Shown: positions 52,939-61,553 of the stretch, piece after piece
Layout of the letters: every line of letters begins with the position of its first letter
Numbering within the stretch: position 1 is the stretch's first letter
Origin: Candidatus Avedoeria danica
GTDB lineage: Bacteria; Chloroflexota; Anaerolineae; Epilineales; Epilineaceae
Assembly: GCA_016703025.1 (NCBI GenBank)
Contig: JADJCV010000005.1
Span: 62,001-126,000 of the forward strand
DNA: 64,000 bases
Direction: 5' to 3'
The notes under the pieces: model-generated
Told to the model about the DNA's origin: nothing
The model's input: only the letters and a program-made list of their open reading frames with translations
Database searches by the model: none
Translations under genes and position numbers: made by a program

Positions 52939-54021
52939 CTACCAGTACGCCCCGAGCGGCGTCGGCATCGGCTGCGGCGTTGGGGTCGGACCAGCACCCG
53001 GCATTCCGGTGGCGCTCGGCGTCGGGGATGCCGTCGGCGTCGGAGACGCGGTCATCGTGGCGGTCATCGTCGGGGTCGCGCTCGGCGACGGGGACGCCGA
53101 TGGTGTCGGCGGCGGGTCATCCGGCGTCATGACGCGCGGCGGGCCGCCGGGTGTCTCGGGGACGGGCGGCGTCCCGGGGAGGGCGCCGGGCGGAGAGTCC
53201 GGCGGCGTCGATGGCGTGGCCTCCGGCGTGGCGCCGCCCCCCCTGCCGCCTTCCGGCGTCGTAGGGGTGGCCGGCGCGGCGGCGTCCGTTGCCTCGGGCG
53301 AGCCCGGCGCAGGGGGTGTCGGGTCGAAGGGCTGGCCCTTTTCCTGGCCCGTGGCTGCGGGGCTGCGCCGCAGGTCCTCGCCCGTGCCTTCGCCCTCCAC
53401 CGTTCCGGCGGCGCCTCCCCCGTCGCCGCTCCGGCGATCCCGCCCGCGCGCACCGATCGGCTCATCGACCCCATCGCCAGCGTCGCCGGCGTCGGCGCTG
53501 GCACTGGCGTGGCCGGGCGGAGGAGCGCGACGGCGGCGGCCAAGGGGCCGGTCGGCGTCGGGGTCGCGCGCCGTACGGCGACGGCCGCGGCCGGCCGGCC
53601 GAGGTCGGCGCGCTTGGCCGCCGGTTCGGCGCCGGGCGCGTCCGCGCGCGGGGACGCGGCGGTCGGCACGGCAGTTCGGTTGCCGTTCGGCAATTGGGCG
53701 ACGTTGCCGGGCGTGCGGGCGAACCACGTGACGATGGCGACGAGGCCCACGGCGGCCAGCGAGCCCCATGCGAGCGGCACGTAGGCGAACGCGCGGCGCC
53801 GGCTTGCCTCGGCGGGCACGGCCATGAGCGCGGCGGTGAGGCGCGGGCTCGGGCGGAGGCCGGGCGTCAAGGCGAAGGCCGGGGCGATGCGCGCTTCGAG
53901 GGCGGCGAACGAACGGCAGGCGTCGCAGTTCGCCAGATGCGCGGCCAACGCAACTTGTTCGGCGGCGGCGAGGCCGTGCGGCGCGTCGATGCGCGCGCGC
54001 CTGATCGCACGAGAGCGTCAT
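52939..54021 (-). CDS. Anti-sigma factor with zinc-finger, one membrane segment and Pro/Thr-rich tail; two frameshifts
   Basis: ATG overlaps the sigma-factor stop as ATGA (54018-54021). A shift in the GCGCGC run near 53990-54000 restores an anti-sigma zinc finger (AAHLANCDACRSFAALEAR, His-x3-Cys-x2-Cys). A membrane helix follows (LAWGSLAAVGLVAIVTWFA). A second shift near 53515-53525 leads to a tail of more than 200 residues rich in Pro, Thr, Ala and Gly, ending TPLGAYW. Such factors hold an ECF sigma at the membrane until a signal acts on the outer part. It ends convergent with the VWA gene. Confidence 0.78.
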   Translation of the reverse strand: MTLSCDQARAHRRAARPRRRRTSCVGRASGELRRLPFVRRPRSAHRPGLRLDARPPPEPAPHRRAHGRARRGKPAPRVRLRAARMGLAGRRGPRRHRHVVRPHARQRRPIAERQPNCRADRRVPARGRARRRTGGQARRPRPAGRGRRRTARDPDADRPLGRRRRAPPPGHASASADAGDAGDGVDEPIGARGRDRRSGDGGGAAGTVEGEGTGEDLRRSPAATGQEKGQPFDPTPPAPGSPEATDAAAPATPTTPEGGRGGGATPEATPSTPPDSPPGALPGTPPVPETPGGPPRVMTPDDPPPTPSASPSPSATPTMTATMTASPTPTASPTPSATGMPGAGPTPTPQPMPTPLGAYW

Positions 54022-54728
54022 GGACGGGCGTCCAGCGGTGGTCGCAGCGCAACCTCGGCGTCGCCGACGGGATCGTCAGCGTCGTTCGGCAGCGTCTCGC
54101 CGATGGCGGTCCAGGCAACTGCGAAGGCCTCGCGGGCGCGTTGGCGGCGCTTGCGGGCCGCGGCGGGGGTGATGCCGAGGATCTGGGCGACGTCCTCGGC
54201 CGGCAGTCCCTCGTGGCTGAAGAGGAGGAGAACCTCACGCTGGTCGGCGGTGAGGCGGGCGAGCGCCTGCTGGAGCGGATCGCGCCGGGCGACGTCTGGC
54301 GCCGGGTTGCCGCCGCCGGAGACGTTCGGGAGAGCGTCCAAGCTCAACCACCGGATCCGGCGCTGGCGACGGGCATGGTCGGCGATGGCGTTGTGGGCGA
54401 TCGTGTACAGCCAGGCGCGGCGGCGCGCCTCGGCCCCGTCGTCCAGCTCCAATCGGTCCAATGCCCGCCACGCCTTCACGAATGTCTCCTGCGTCAGATC
54501 CTCGGCCAGGTCGGGGTCACCGACGCGGCGCCAGATGTAGTTGAGGATGGCCGACTGGTAATCGCGCACCAGCGCCAGATAGGTCTGCTCCGCCTTCGCC
54601 GCCTCGGCCGCCGAACGCGCCGCCACCGCCGGGCTCACCGACCGCAGGGTCGCCGGCCGGGCGCACAGGGTGTACGCACGGCGGCGGGGCAACGTGACGC
54701 TGGGGGTGAACTGGCATGACTCGACCAA
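54018..54728 (-). CDS. ECF-type RNA polymerase sigma factor
   Basis: A protein of up to 236 residues. Sigma region 2 is YIWRRVGDPDLAEDLTQETF with VKAWRAL and the Trp-rich RRRAWLYTIAHNAIADHARR. Region 4 is LTADQREVLLLFSHEGLPAE with GITPAAARKRRQRAREAF. The frame opens with a TTG at 54728, but the first 40 residues are unusual, and a start nearer the GTG at about 54638 is possible. It forms an operon with the anti-sigma gene. The divergent gene at 54965 is a possible target, but no shared ECF promoter was identified. Confidence 0.9.
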   Translation of the reverse strand: MVESCQFTPSVTLPRRRAYTLCARPATLRSVSPAVAARSAAEAAKAEQTYLALVRDYQSAILNYIWRRVGDPDLAEDLTQETFVKAWRALDRLELDDGAEARRRAWLYTIAHNAIADHARRQRRIRWLSLDALPNVSGGGNPAPDVARRDPLQQALARLTADQREVLLLFSHEGLPAEDVAQILGITPAAARKRRQRAREAFAVAWTAIGETLPNDADDPVGDAEVALRPPLDARP

Positions 54729-54800
54729 ACGCGGAGGGAAAGGGAACGGTTCGTCGGGAATATCGGGAATGATGATACTTTGACGTCGCCGCGAAGGCCG

Positions 54801-54830
54801 TTGACACGGTCTTAAGCCGTGGGCTAGACT
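54801..54830 (+). promoter_or_regulatory. Promoter of secreted LTD-like protein
   Basis: TTGACA (54801-54806) and TAGACT (54825-54830) with 18 bases between, 135 bases before the ATG at 54965. It is a perfect -35 and a 4/6 match for the -10. Confidence 0.55.
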
Positions 54831-54964
54831 AGAACGGTTGTCGGCGCGTGCCGGCGACAGTCGCCGGCACCCCGCGGTCGCCGCGGGGGCCGGGTGTCAA
54901 CGGCCACGGCAGCGGGACGTCGATCTCCGACGTCGGAGACGGGCCTTACGGGGGGACCAGTACC

Positions 54965-56593
54965 ATGCAACGCTTTTCATCGGGCACACCGTCGGGACGG
55001 ATCACGCTTGCCTTTGGCCTGCTCGTGGTCGGCGGGATCGCCGGGCTGACGAGAGACCGTTTGGCCGCAGCGCCATCGGCATCATCCGCGCACAACACAT
55101 CATCCGCGCACCATAACGGTGCCGCACGGGCCGCCGAACCGGCCGCGCCGGTGGTCTTCAAGGTGGATCCCGACGCCGTTTCGAACCCGATGCGCGTCAA
55201 CGCGCCCGCGCAGGCCGTTGAGTGCGGGGTTCCGGGCGTCGTGCGGTTCGTGTCGGCCAACTGGGAGTGCTCGAACTTCCCGCGGTGTTCGGATGCCCAC
55301 TGGGTCTCGTTCGATCAGTTCGCCTCGATCCGAAGCGTCACGGACGAGATCACGTGGGGTCGCGCCGCCGGTGAGTCGACGGTCGGCACGAAGCCCGACG
55401 ACGCGGGCACGTACGGCATTTGGGCGGTCGGGGGCGGATCGGTCGGCAAGGACCTGGTCGCGTCCGCCAAGGAGTACCCGGGCGTCAACGGCAAGCCCTG
55501 CCGGACCACAGGGGCGTGCCGGATCAACACGAGCTTCCAGTTCAACTCCTTCGACGCCACGAACGTCGTCGGCGGCCTCCGCGTCATGATGGACTACAAG
55601 ACGAAGCTGCCGACCGGCGCCCGTTTCTTCGTCGCGATCGCGGACTTCAGCAAGCGCGACGGGGACGGGAACCTGACCGCGTTGAAGTCGTATGAGGCGG
55701 AGATCCAACGCGACACCGGCGGCGACTGGGTCCGCGGCGCCACGTTCCTCTTCCCGGAAGCGGCCGGGGTGGCCGAGGTGCTGATCACGATCACGTACAT
55801 CAATGACCCGGCCACGGCGGACGGCTACGGCGTCTTCCTCGACAACATCCATTTGGATGCCCTGTTCACCGCGAACGCGCCGCCCTGCCCGTCCCCCGCC
55901 ACACCTGCGCCGCCGGCCACCGACACGCCCGAGCGGGCCACGGCGACGCCAACGCGCCGCATCGTCATCCCCACGAAGACACGCACTCCGACGGTCGAGC
56001 CGAATCGCAAGATCGCGCGCCTGCCGTACGTCCTGCGCGACGTCGTCAACCGCCCGGCGCAGGCCACCGTCGTTCCTACGGCGCCGACGCCGACGAACAC
56101 TGTTACGCTGACGCCGGAGCCGACCGAGACGCCGGAGCCCACCTGGACGCCGGCCCCGAGCGACACGCCCCAGCCGACGCCGACATCCACGCCGACGCCT
56201 GAGCCGGTGCCGGACGTGATCATCGACCGCGTGACATACCAGAAGCTGCCGGGCGGCATGGCCGTCCAGATCGTCGACCTCTTCAACCAGGGCGACGGCG
56301 CGCAGCAGATGTACCGCTGGAACGTCACCGGGACCACGAAGATCCCGGTCAAGGATTGCCGCTTCACGACGCAGGGTGTGACGATCGAGGCGGGTGAGCA
56401 CTACTACGTCCTCGCCGGCACGGAGGCCGACAAGCAGGCCCTGGTCGAGCCATACCTCGGACGTTCGATGATCTGCGAGGACGGCTACATCTTCCACCAG
56501 ACGGCGGACATCGTTCTCCTGCTGAACGAAGGGTTCGACGAGGTGGACCGGTTCTGCTGGTATCAGAACGGCCCGTACGAGTGCTCGAAGTAG
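54965..56593 (+). CDS. Secreted protein with internal RLPYVLR motif and lamin-tail-like C-terminus
   Basis: A 542-residue exported protein. The signal segment is about residues 13-29 (ITLAFGLLVVGGIAGL). A first beta-rich domain (about 60-300) contains WECSNFPRCSDAHWVSFDQF and VLITITYINDPATADGYGVF, perhaps carbohydrate- or concanavalin-like. A Thr/Pro linker is interrupted by RLPYVLRDVVN, a form of the YLP motif, then a second linker. The C-terminal domain (VIIDRVTYQKLPGGMAVQIV, then VTIEAGEHYYVLAG) resembles a lamin-tail/LTD fold. ATG has a G-rich Shine-Dalgarno about 7 bases upstream. Function is unknown. Confidence 0.8.
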   Translation: MQRFSSGTPSGRITLAFGLLVVGGIAGLTRDRLAAAPSASSAHNTSSAHHNGAARAAEPAAPVVFKVDPDAVSNPMRVNAPAQAVECGVPGVVRFVSANWECSNFPRCSDAHWVSFDQFASIRSVTDEITWGRAAGESTVGTKPDDAGTYGIWAVGGGSVGKDLVASAKEYPGVNGKPCRTTGACRINTSFQFNSFDATNVVGGLRVMMDYKTKLPTGARFFVAIADFSKRDGDGNLTALKSYEAEIQRDTGGDWVRGATFLFPEAAGVAEVLITITYINDPATADGYGVFLDNIHLDALFTANAPPCPSPATPAPPATDTPERATATPTRRIVIPTKTRTPTVEPNRKIARLPYVLRDVVNRPAQATVVPTAPTPTNTVTLTPEPTETPEPTWTPAPSDTPQPTPTSTPTPEPVPDVIIDRVTYQKLPGGMAVQIVDLFNQGDGAQQMYRWNVTGTTKIPVKDCRFTTQGVTIEAGEHYYVLAGTEADKQALVEPYLGRSMICEDGYIFHQTADIVLLLNEGFDEVDRFCWYQNGPYECSK

Positions 56594-56956
56594 CGCACGG
56601 GTTCCGGCGCAACCGCGGCGGGCCGCCGCAGTGACCGCTGGACGGCGAGACTGAGCATCCGCTCAGGCCACGTCGTGCACATCGCGCCACAGCTCGAACG
56701 GCGCATATCGAAGGGGAGGGGCGGGTTGCAGACCCGCCCCTCCCCTTCGTTCTCGCTTGGCCGCTGAACGGCGGCCCCTCAATGGCGAACGGCGTCGACC
56801 TCGCCGACGTCAGCGCGTCGTCAGCATCCCGGCACCGGCCCGGCTGGCCACGGACCGGCCCGGGGCAGGCAGCAGTCAAGCGGGCACCGCGATCCGCCCG
56901 TACACTCGTCCCCGTTGACTTGCTCCCCCGCTTGGTCCGTTATGGAGGTTCATCCC
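56594..56956. other. Non-coding stretch with a strong hairpin
   Basis: 363 bases between two plus-strand genes. It holds the hairpin at 56710-56748. A weak open frame on the plus strand has no family features. I could not identify a promoter for the gene at 56957. Confidence 0.5.
56710..56748 (+). terminator. 17-bp hairpin after the LTD-like gene
   Basis: Arms 56710-56726 and 56732-56748 (core GGGGAGGGGCGGGT) are perfect complements around TGCAG, followed by GTTCTCG. The stem is very stable but the T-tract is poor. It is a probable terminator for the upstream gene, 117 bases after its stop. Confidence 0.55.
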
Positions 56957-57457
56957 ATGTCGCTCGTCGCCTTGCGCCCGTCCTTCCGCACCGTCCTTGC
57001 CGCCGCCGCGCTGGCTGGTTTCGCCCTCGTCACCGCCGCGCCGTCGCACGCACACGCCGAGACAGCGACGCAGCGCAACCGCGCCTACTTCCAGGCCATG
57101 GATGGCCTGACCGCCTCCATCGATACCTGGAACGCCGATGTCGTGACCGGGATCGCCGCCGCCCAGACGAAGCCCGAGTTCGTTTGTTCGGCCGACTTCG
57201 CCGAGCTCGTCCGCCGCGGCCACGGCTTGGCGAACGACTTCGAGGGCACCGGCCTGATCGCCCCCACGGCCGTCGCCGGCAACCACGACGGTGCCGCGCA
57301 GGGCCTGCGCCAGCAGTACGAGGGCTTGGCCGCGATGGCCGTGGACTGCGCGTACAGCCCCACCGGCACCGGCCCCGGCACCGAGATCGCCAGCGGCCAG
57401 GCCGCGTACGCCAAGTCCGTGCGGTTGATCCGCTACTACACGGCCCGCTACCGGTAA
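56957..57457 (+). CDS. Small secreted hypothetical protein
   Basis: A 166-residue exported protein with a signal peptide in residues 1-34 (LAAAALAGFALVTAAPSHAHA). The start is fixed by GGAGG (56944-56948) 8 bases before the ATG. The mature part is mostly helical and has two cysteines (EFVCSADF and AVDCAYSP) that could form a disulfide. I do not recognise the family. A clear terminator follows. Confidence 0.8.
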   Translation: MSLVALRPSFRTVLAAAALAGFALVTAAPSHAHAETATQRNRAYFQAMDGLTASIDTWNADVVTGIAAAQTKPEFVCSADFAELVRRGHGLANDFEGTGLIAPTAVAGNHDGAAQGLRQQYEGLAAMAVDCAYSPTGTGPGTEIASGQAAYAKSVRLIRYYTARYR

Positions 57458-57502
57458 GCTCGATCGGCCCCTCGGGGCCGGTGGATTCGAACTTGGATTT
57501 GG

Positions 57503-57532
57503 ACGGGCGGCCCTGCGTGGGCCGCCCGTTTT
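57503..57532 (+). terminator. Rho-independent terminator
   Basis: CGGGCGGCCC (57504-57513) pairs with GGGCCGCCCG (57519-57528) around TGCGT, followed by TTTT. It lies 46 bases after the stop of the small secreted protein. Confidence 0.8.
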
Positions 57533-57579
57533 CGTACAATCCGTCGAACGATGGATTGCGCGAGCGATTGAGGTGCCCG

Positions 57580-58254
57580 ATGTGCGGCCGCTACACGATG
57601 TCCATTCCCGCGGAGACCCTGGCCCAGCACTTCGGCCTAGAGGCTGTGCCCGACGTCGCGCCCCGCTTCAACATCGCCCCGACGCAGGCCGCGGCGGTCG
57701 TGCGGTTGTCCACCGCACGCGAGGTGCCCGTGCTGGACCACCTGCGATGGGGCCTCGTGCCGTCGTGGGCCAAGGACGCGTCCGGCGCCGGGCGGCTGAT
57801 CAACGCCCGCGCCGAGACCGCGGCCGACAAGCCGAGCTTCCGCAGCGCCTTCCGCCACCGCCGCTGCCTCGTCCCGGCCGACGGCTTCTACGAGTGGCGC
57901 ACCGAGGGCGGCGCCAAGCAGCCGTATCGCATCGCCCGCCCGGACGGCGCCCCCATCGCGTTCGCCGGGCTCTGGGAGCGCTGGGGCAAGGGCGATGAGC
58001 CCCTCGAGACGTTCACGATCCTGACGACGGCAGCAAATGCCGTGCTCCAGCCGCTGCACGATCGGATGCCCGTCATCCTGGACCCGGCCGACTACGCGCT
58101 CTGGCTGGACCCGACGGCAACCGACCCGGCGCTCGTCGAGCCGCTTCTCACAGCCGCGCCCGACGACGCGCTGACGTATTACCCCGTCGGCCGCGCCGTC
58201 AACAGCGTCGGCAACGACGACCCGTCGCTTGTTGCCCCGGTGATCGGCAGCTGA
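57580..58254 (+). CDS. yedK: SRAP-domain protein (YedK/HMCES family)
   Basis: A 224-residue protein of normal family length. This family forms a covalent bond with abasic sites in single-stranded DNA through Cys2. The catalytic Cys is in MCGRYTMS; Asn lies in RFNIAPTQ, Glu in DGFYEWR and His in LHDRMPVIL. ATG has GAGG 6 bases upstream. The 3' end overlaps the convergent DUF2723 gene by 76 bases (58179-58254), but the conserved end (GRAVNSVGNDDPSL) reaches well into the overlap, so this reading is real. Confidence 0.95.
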   Translation: MCGRYTMSIPAETLAQHFGLEAVPDVAPRFNIAPTQAAAVVRLSTAREVPVLDHLRWGLVPSWAKDASGAGRLINARAETAADKPSFRSAFRHRRCLVPADGFYEWRTEGGAKQPYRIARPDGAPIAFAGLWERWGKGDEPLETFTILTTAANAVLQPLHDRMPVILDPADYALWLDPTATDPALVEPLLTAAPDDALTYYPVGRAVNSVGNDDPSLVAPVIGS

Positions 58255-60263
58255 CAGTCGTCGGGCAACGGCAGGCGCAGCCACTCCCCGTTCACGAACC
58301 CACCCGCCCCGTCCCCGTGATACGCCGTTACCCGCACCGACGACCGCGCCGCGTCGTCCGCCGGCACCGCGATCATGTCCCGCACGCGCTCGCCGACGGC
58401 CCACCCGGTCGTCGGCCGCCAGCCGTCGACCGGCACGGCGCGGTCCGCCTGGGCCACGACGCGGTCGTCGGGACCGGCGAGGACGTGGACGGCGACGCTC
58501 TCGTCCCGCTCCGGCACGCGCGTCGCCACCCAATCGACCGTGACGACGAGCGTGGCGGGTTCGTCGGCCGGGCAGCGGACATCGGCAGCGGCGATGGCGA
58601 TTGCGTCGTTCACGATGAAGGGTCGCCGTGGGGCATCGGGCTGGTGCGCGTTCGGGAAGCCGTCCGGCAACCGCAGGCTCCAACCGAGACCTTCCGCCAC
58701 ACCAGAGATGCGCGCGTCGTCTGCCGCCCGCGACGAGCCCCGAAGCCAGACGATCCCGGGCGCGATCATCTCGGGATAGACGGCTCCGAGTCGCTCGCGC
58801 CACCACTCGACGGGCAGGACCGTGACCGTGGCGCCGGGCGTCACGAGCAACCGCTCGCGCGCGATCGATCCGACATCGGCGTTGTGGTCGACGAGCGTCA
58901 GGCCGTCGATGCGGTGCTGGTAGCCTTGGGCGTAGGCCAGTGCCCAGAAGCTGTGGCCCCACAGCGCAACCAGCGTGACCGGCGGCCGCACCGCGGCCGG
59001 GCCGATCGACAAGCGGTCCGCATCGGCAACCAGCGGCGCGAGCGAGGCATCGCGCACGATCGGGTGAATCGTCCGCCAGCTCCGCACCGCCACCCCCGCC
59101 ACGCCAAGCGCCGCGACGACGATCGCCACCCGCCCGATCCCGTCGCCCAGCCGCATCGCCAGCCACGTCAGCCCGAGCGCAAGGCCGACGCCGGCGATCA
59201 TCGGCACCGGCAGCTTGACGGCCAGGAGCGCGTCCGAGACCTTGCCCTCCCAGATCACGAGGCACAGCGCGGCGTACGGCAGCCAGGCAAGCGTGAGTGC
59301 GGCTGACGAACGCCATGGGTTGGGCTGCGAGTCGCGGGCGAGCGTCGCGAGAGCGAACACGCCGACGAGGCCGAGGACGAGCAGCGGCCACCACACATCG
59401 TCGTTCAGCAGCCCGGCGACGGTGCGGGCGCGCTGCCACCACTCGGCCGCGTCCGCCGGCGGCCGGACGATCCGGTCGACCTTCGTGTCGAGGACCATCG
59501 CCCAGAAGCCGCGCCACGTGCGGGTCTGGCCGAACGTCCACGTGGCGCCCATCCACTCGCGCAGCGGCATGTAGAGGTAGACGAGGGGCGACAGGACGGC
59601 GACGGCGACGAGCGGCCGCCACGCGCGGATGATCTCGCGGGCGCGCGGAGCGACGAGGAGCGCGAGGGCGGGGGCCAGGAAGAGGACGGCGCGCATGTGG
59701 AGCACGCCGTGGACGAACGCGAGGGCCAGCCAGACGAGGTCGCGACGCGCGCCGGTCTTGTCGTAGCGGACGGCGAGGAGCAGGCAGAGCGCCGTGAACG
59801 CCATCGTAAGGCTGTGGACCTCGGCGATCGAGCCGTTCATCCACGCCGACGTCGACAGGCCGTAGGCCAGCGCGCCGAGGACGGCCGGCGCGCGGCGGGC
59901 GCCGAGGCGGACCGCGAGGGCGGCGACGAGGGCGGCGGCGACGACGGACCAGAGGGCGGAGTACAGGGACGAACCGAGAGCCGGGCCGACGCCGACGACG
60001 CGCAGGAGGGAGACGAACGCCGAGCCGAGGATGCTGTAGACCGGGTAGCCCGTGAAGTGCAGCGTCCCCCATCGAGGGAGCGCGTTCTGGATCTCACCGA
60101 CGTCGGTCGTGTAGACATGCGGGCTGGAGTTGTAGGTCCATTGGAGGGTGGTCAGGCAGGCGAGGGCGATGATCAGGGCGGCGGCGAAGGCCGCAGTGCG
60201 CCCATCGCGCGAACCCCACCGCGACGGGCGGGCGTCTGACGTCGTCCCACGTCGTGCCGTCAA
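58179..60263 (-). CDS. DUF2723-type membrane protein, glycosyltransferase-like
   Basis: A 694-residue protein with about ten membrane segments. The first loop has the DUF2723/mannosyltransferase-like features (YTTDVGEIQNALPRWGTLHF with acidic DVGE, then TGYPVYSILGSAF). Further landmarks are SAWMNGSIAEVHSL and LVYLYMPLREW. The soluble C-terminal part ends in a beta-domain (DESVAVHVLAGPDDRVVAQA). A TTG start overlaps the upstream stop as TTGA (60260-60263); there is no ATG nearby. It is the last gene of a surface-polysaccharide-type operon. It overlaps the convergent SRAP gene. Confidence 0.8.
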   Translation of the reverse strand: MTARRGTTSDARPSRWGSRDGRTAAFAAALIIALACLTTLQWTYNSSPHVYTTDVGEIQNALPRWGTLHFTGYPVYSILGSAFVSLLRVVGVGPALGSSLYSALWSVVAAALVAALAVRLGARRAPAVLGALAYGLSTSAWMNGSIAEVHSLTMAFTALCLLLAVRYDKTGARRDLVWLALAFVHGVLHMRAVLFLAPALALLVAPRAREIIRAWRPLVAVAVLSPLVYLYMPLREWMGATWTFGQTRTWRGFWAMVLDTKVDRIVRPPADAAEWWQRARTVAGLLNDDVWWPLLVLGLVGVFALATLARDSQPNPWRSSAALTLAWLPYAALCLVIWEGKVSDALLAVKLPVPMIAGVGLALGLTWLAMRLGDGIGRVAIVVAALGVAGVAVRSWRTIHPIVRDASLAPLVADADRLSIGPAAVRPPVTLVALWGHSFWALAYAQGYQHRIDGLTLVDHNADVGSIARERLLVTPGATVTVLPVEWWRERLGAVYPEMIAPGIVWLRGSSRAADDARISGVAEGLGWSLRLPDGFPNAHQPDAPRRPFIVNDAIAIAAADVRCPADEPATLVVTVDWVATRVPERDESVAVHVLAGPDDRVVAQADRAVPVDGWRPTTGWAVGERVRDMIAVPADDAARSSVRVTAYHGDGAGGFVNGEWLRLPLPDDCQLPITGATSDGSSLPTLLTARPTG

Positions 60264-61531
60264 GGGGAAGCGGCCACCTGCCACGGCACCGCCGGCGGCA
60301 GCGCCGGATCCGCCCGCAGCCTGGCCCAGAGCGGATCCTCCGCCTGGAAGCCGAACTTGTTGCAGTAGTCCTTCGTCTTCCCGCCCGTGCGGCGCAGCGT
60401 GCCCGGCGCGTAGTCCCACAGGAGGTAGCCGGCTGCGCCGTCGTCGATCGCGTCGCGGAGGTCGTCCGTGATCCGTTCGGCACGGCGCGGGAGGGCGTCG
60501 TCGCTCTGGGGGTCGCAGCCGTCGGTGTACGCGGCGTCGTAGATCTCGCCGTACAGGAGCGGCTTGTCGATCTCGTCGGCCGTCTCGCGCTCCTTCTCGC
60601 CGTCGTCCGTCGAGCGGCGGTGGGCGGAGACGATATCGATCACCGGCTCGCGGTGGACGCGGCGATACATCGTCAGGTCGTTGTCATAGTTGCCGGCGCC
60701 GATCATGCCCGTCGAGACGAGGTGGCAGGCGTCGATCGCCTTCACCTCGGCGGCGCGGCTGCGGAGCCAGCCCTTGATCGTATCGAGGCACTCCTCATCG
60801 TGCCGCTCGCCGCAATTCGGCTCGTTGATCAGCTCCCACATCAGAACCTCGGGCCGATCCTTGAAGCGCGCCACCGTCTCGGCCAGGTGAGGGCGATAGC
60901 GCTCCTCGTCTTCGTCGCCGCCGAACCAGTCGCGGCCCTTGAAGACGTTGTCGGCCAGCGTCACGACGAACCGCACGCCATGCCGGGCGCCGATGTCCAG
61001 CAAGCGATCGAAGCGCTCGGGACTCTCGTCGTGGAAATACCAGACGCGGACCGTGTTCACCTCGCGCGCCGCGAGCGCGGCGACGATCGGTTCGACCTGG
61101 TCCTCCTTGAGCTCGCGGGCCATGAGCATCGTCGCGTTCACGCCGAACAGCGTGACCGGCTGGCCGTCGAGGACGAGGCGCCGGCCGTCGCGCTGCAGGA
61201 TGCCGGCGCACGGGGCTCCGGGGGAGGCCGGGGAGGCGACGTCGACGACCGCCGCCGTCGCAGCGTCGCCATCGACGGCCGGCGTCCCAGCCGCACCCGC
61301 CTGGGCCACGGCCGGAAAGTGCAGCGGGTCACGCAGCCGGGACGTCGTGCCGTCCGTGTCGACGAGCGGTGACGACGTCGATGGCGCGGCGGCATCCGTC
61401 GCAGCGGGGACGACGACATCGGCCGCGGGCGGCGCGGCGGGCGTTCCCGACGGCCCCGTCGGGGGCGGGGTGGGCGTGCAGGCGGCCAGAGCGGCGACGA
61501 GGGCAAAGGGCAGGATCGTGCGGGGGTTCAT
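60260..61531 (-). CDS. Lipoprotein, glycoside hydrolase family 5-like
   Basis: A 423-residue lipoprotein with lipobox VAALAAC. A Pro/Ala-rich spacer of about 90 residues precedes a TIM-barrel hydrolase. The entry is VLDGQPVTLFGVNATML; the acid/base Glu candidate is in VLMWELINEPNC and the nucleophile Glu candidate in KPLLYGEIYDAA, and the barrel ends GYLLWDYAPG. This matches endo-glucanase or mannanase relatives (GH5). No dockerin or carbohydrate-binding module is present. It lies between two membrane glycosyltransferase-like genes, so trimming of a surface glycan is plausible. Confidence 0.85.
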   Translation of the reverse strand: MNPRTILPFALVAALAACTPTPPPTGPSGTPAAPPAADVVVPAATDAAAPSTSSPLVDTDGTTSRLRDPLHFPAVAQAGAAGTPAVDGDAATAAVVDVASPASPGAPCAGILQRDGRRLVLDGQPVTLFGVNATMLMARELKEDQVEPIVAALAAREVNTVRVWYFHDESPERFDRLLDIGARHGVRFVVTLADNVFKGRDWFGGDEDEERYRPHLAETVARFKDRPEVLMWELINEPNCGERHDEECLDTIKGWLRSRAAEVKAIDACHLVSTGMIGAGNYDNDLTMYRRVHREPVIDIVSAHRRSTDDGEKERETADEIDKPLLYGEIYDAAYTDGCDPQSDDALPRRAERITDDLRDAIDDGAAGYLLWDYAPGTLRRTGGKTKDYCNKFGFQAEDPLWARLRADPALPPAVPWQVAASP

Positions 61532-61553
61532 GCCGGCGATGGTAGCACGCCCG

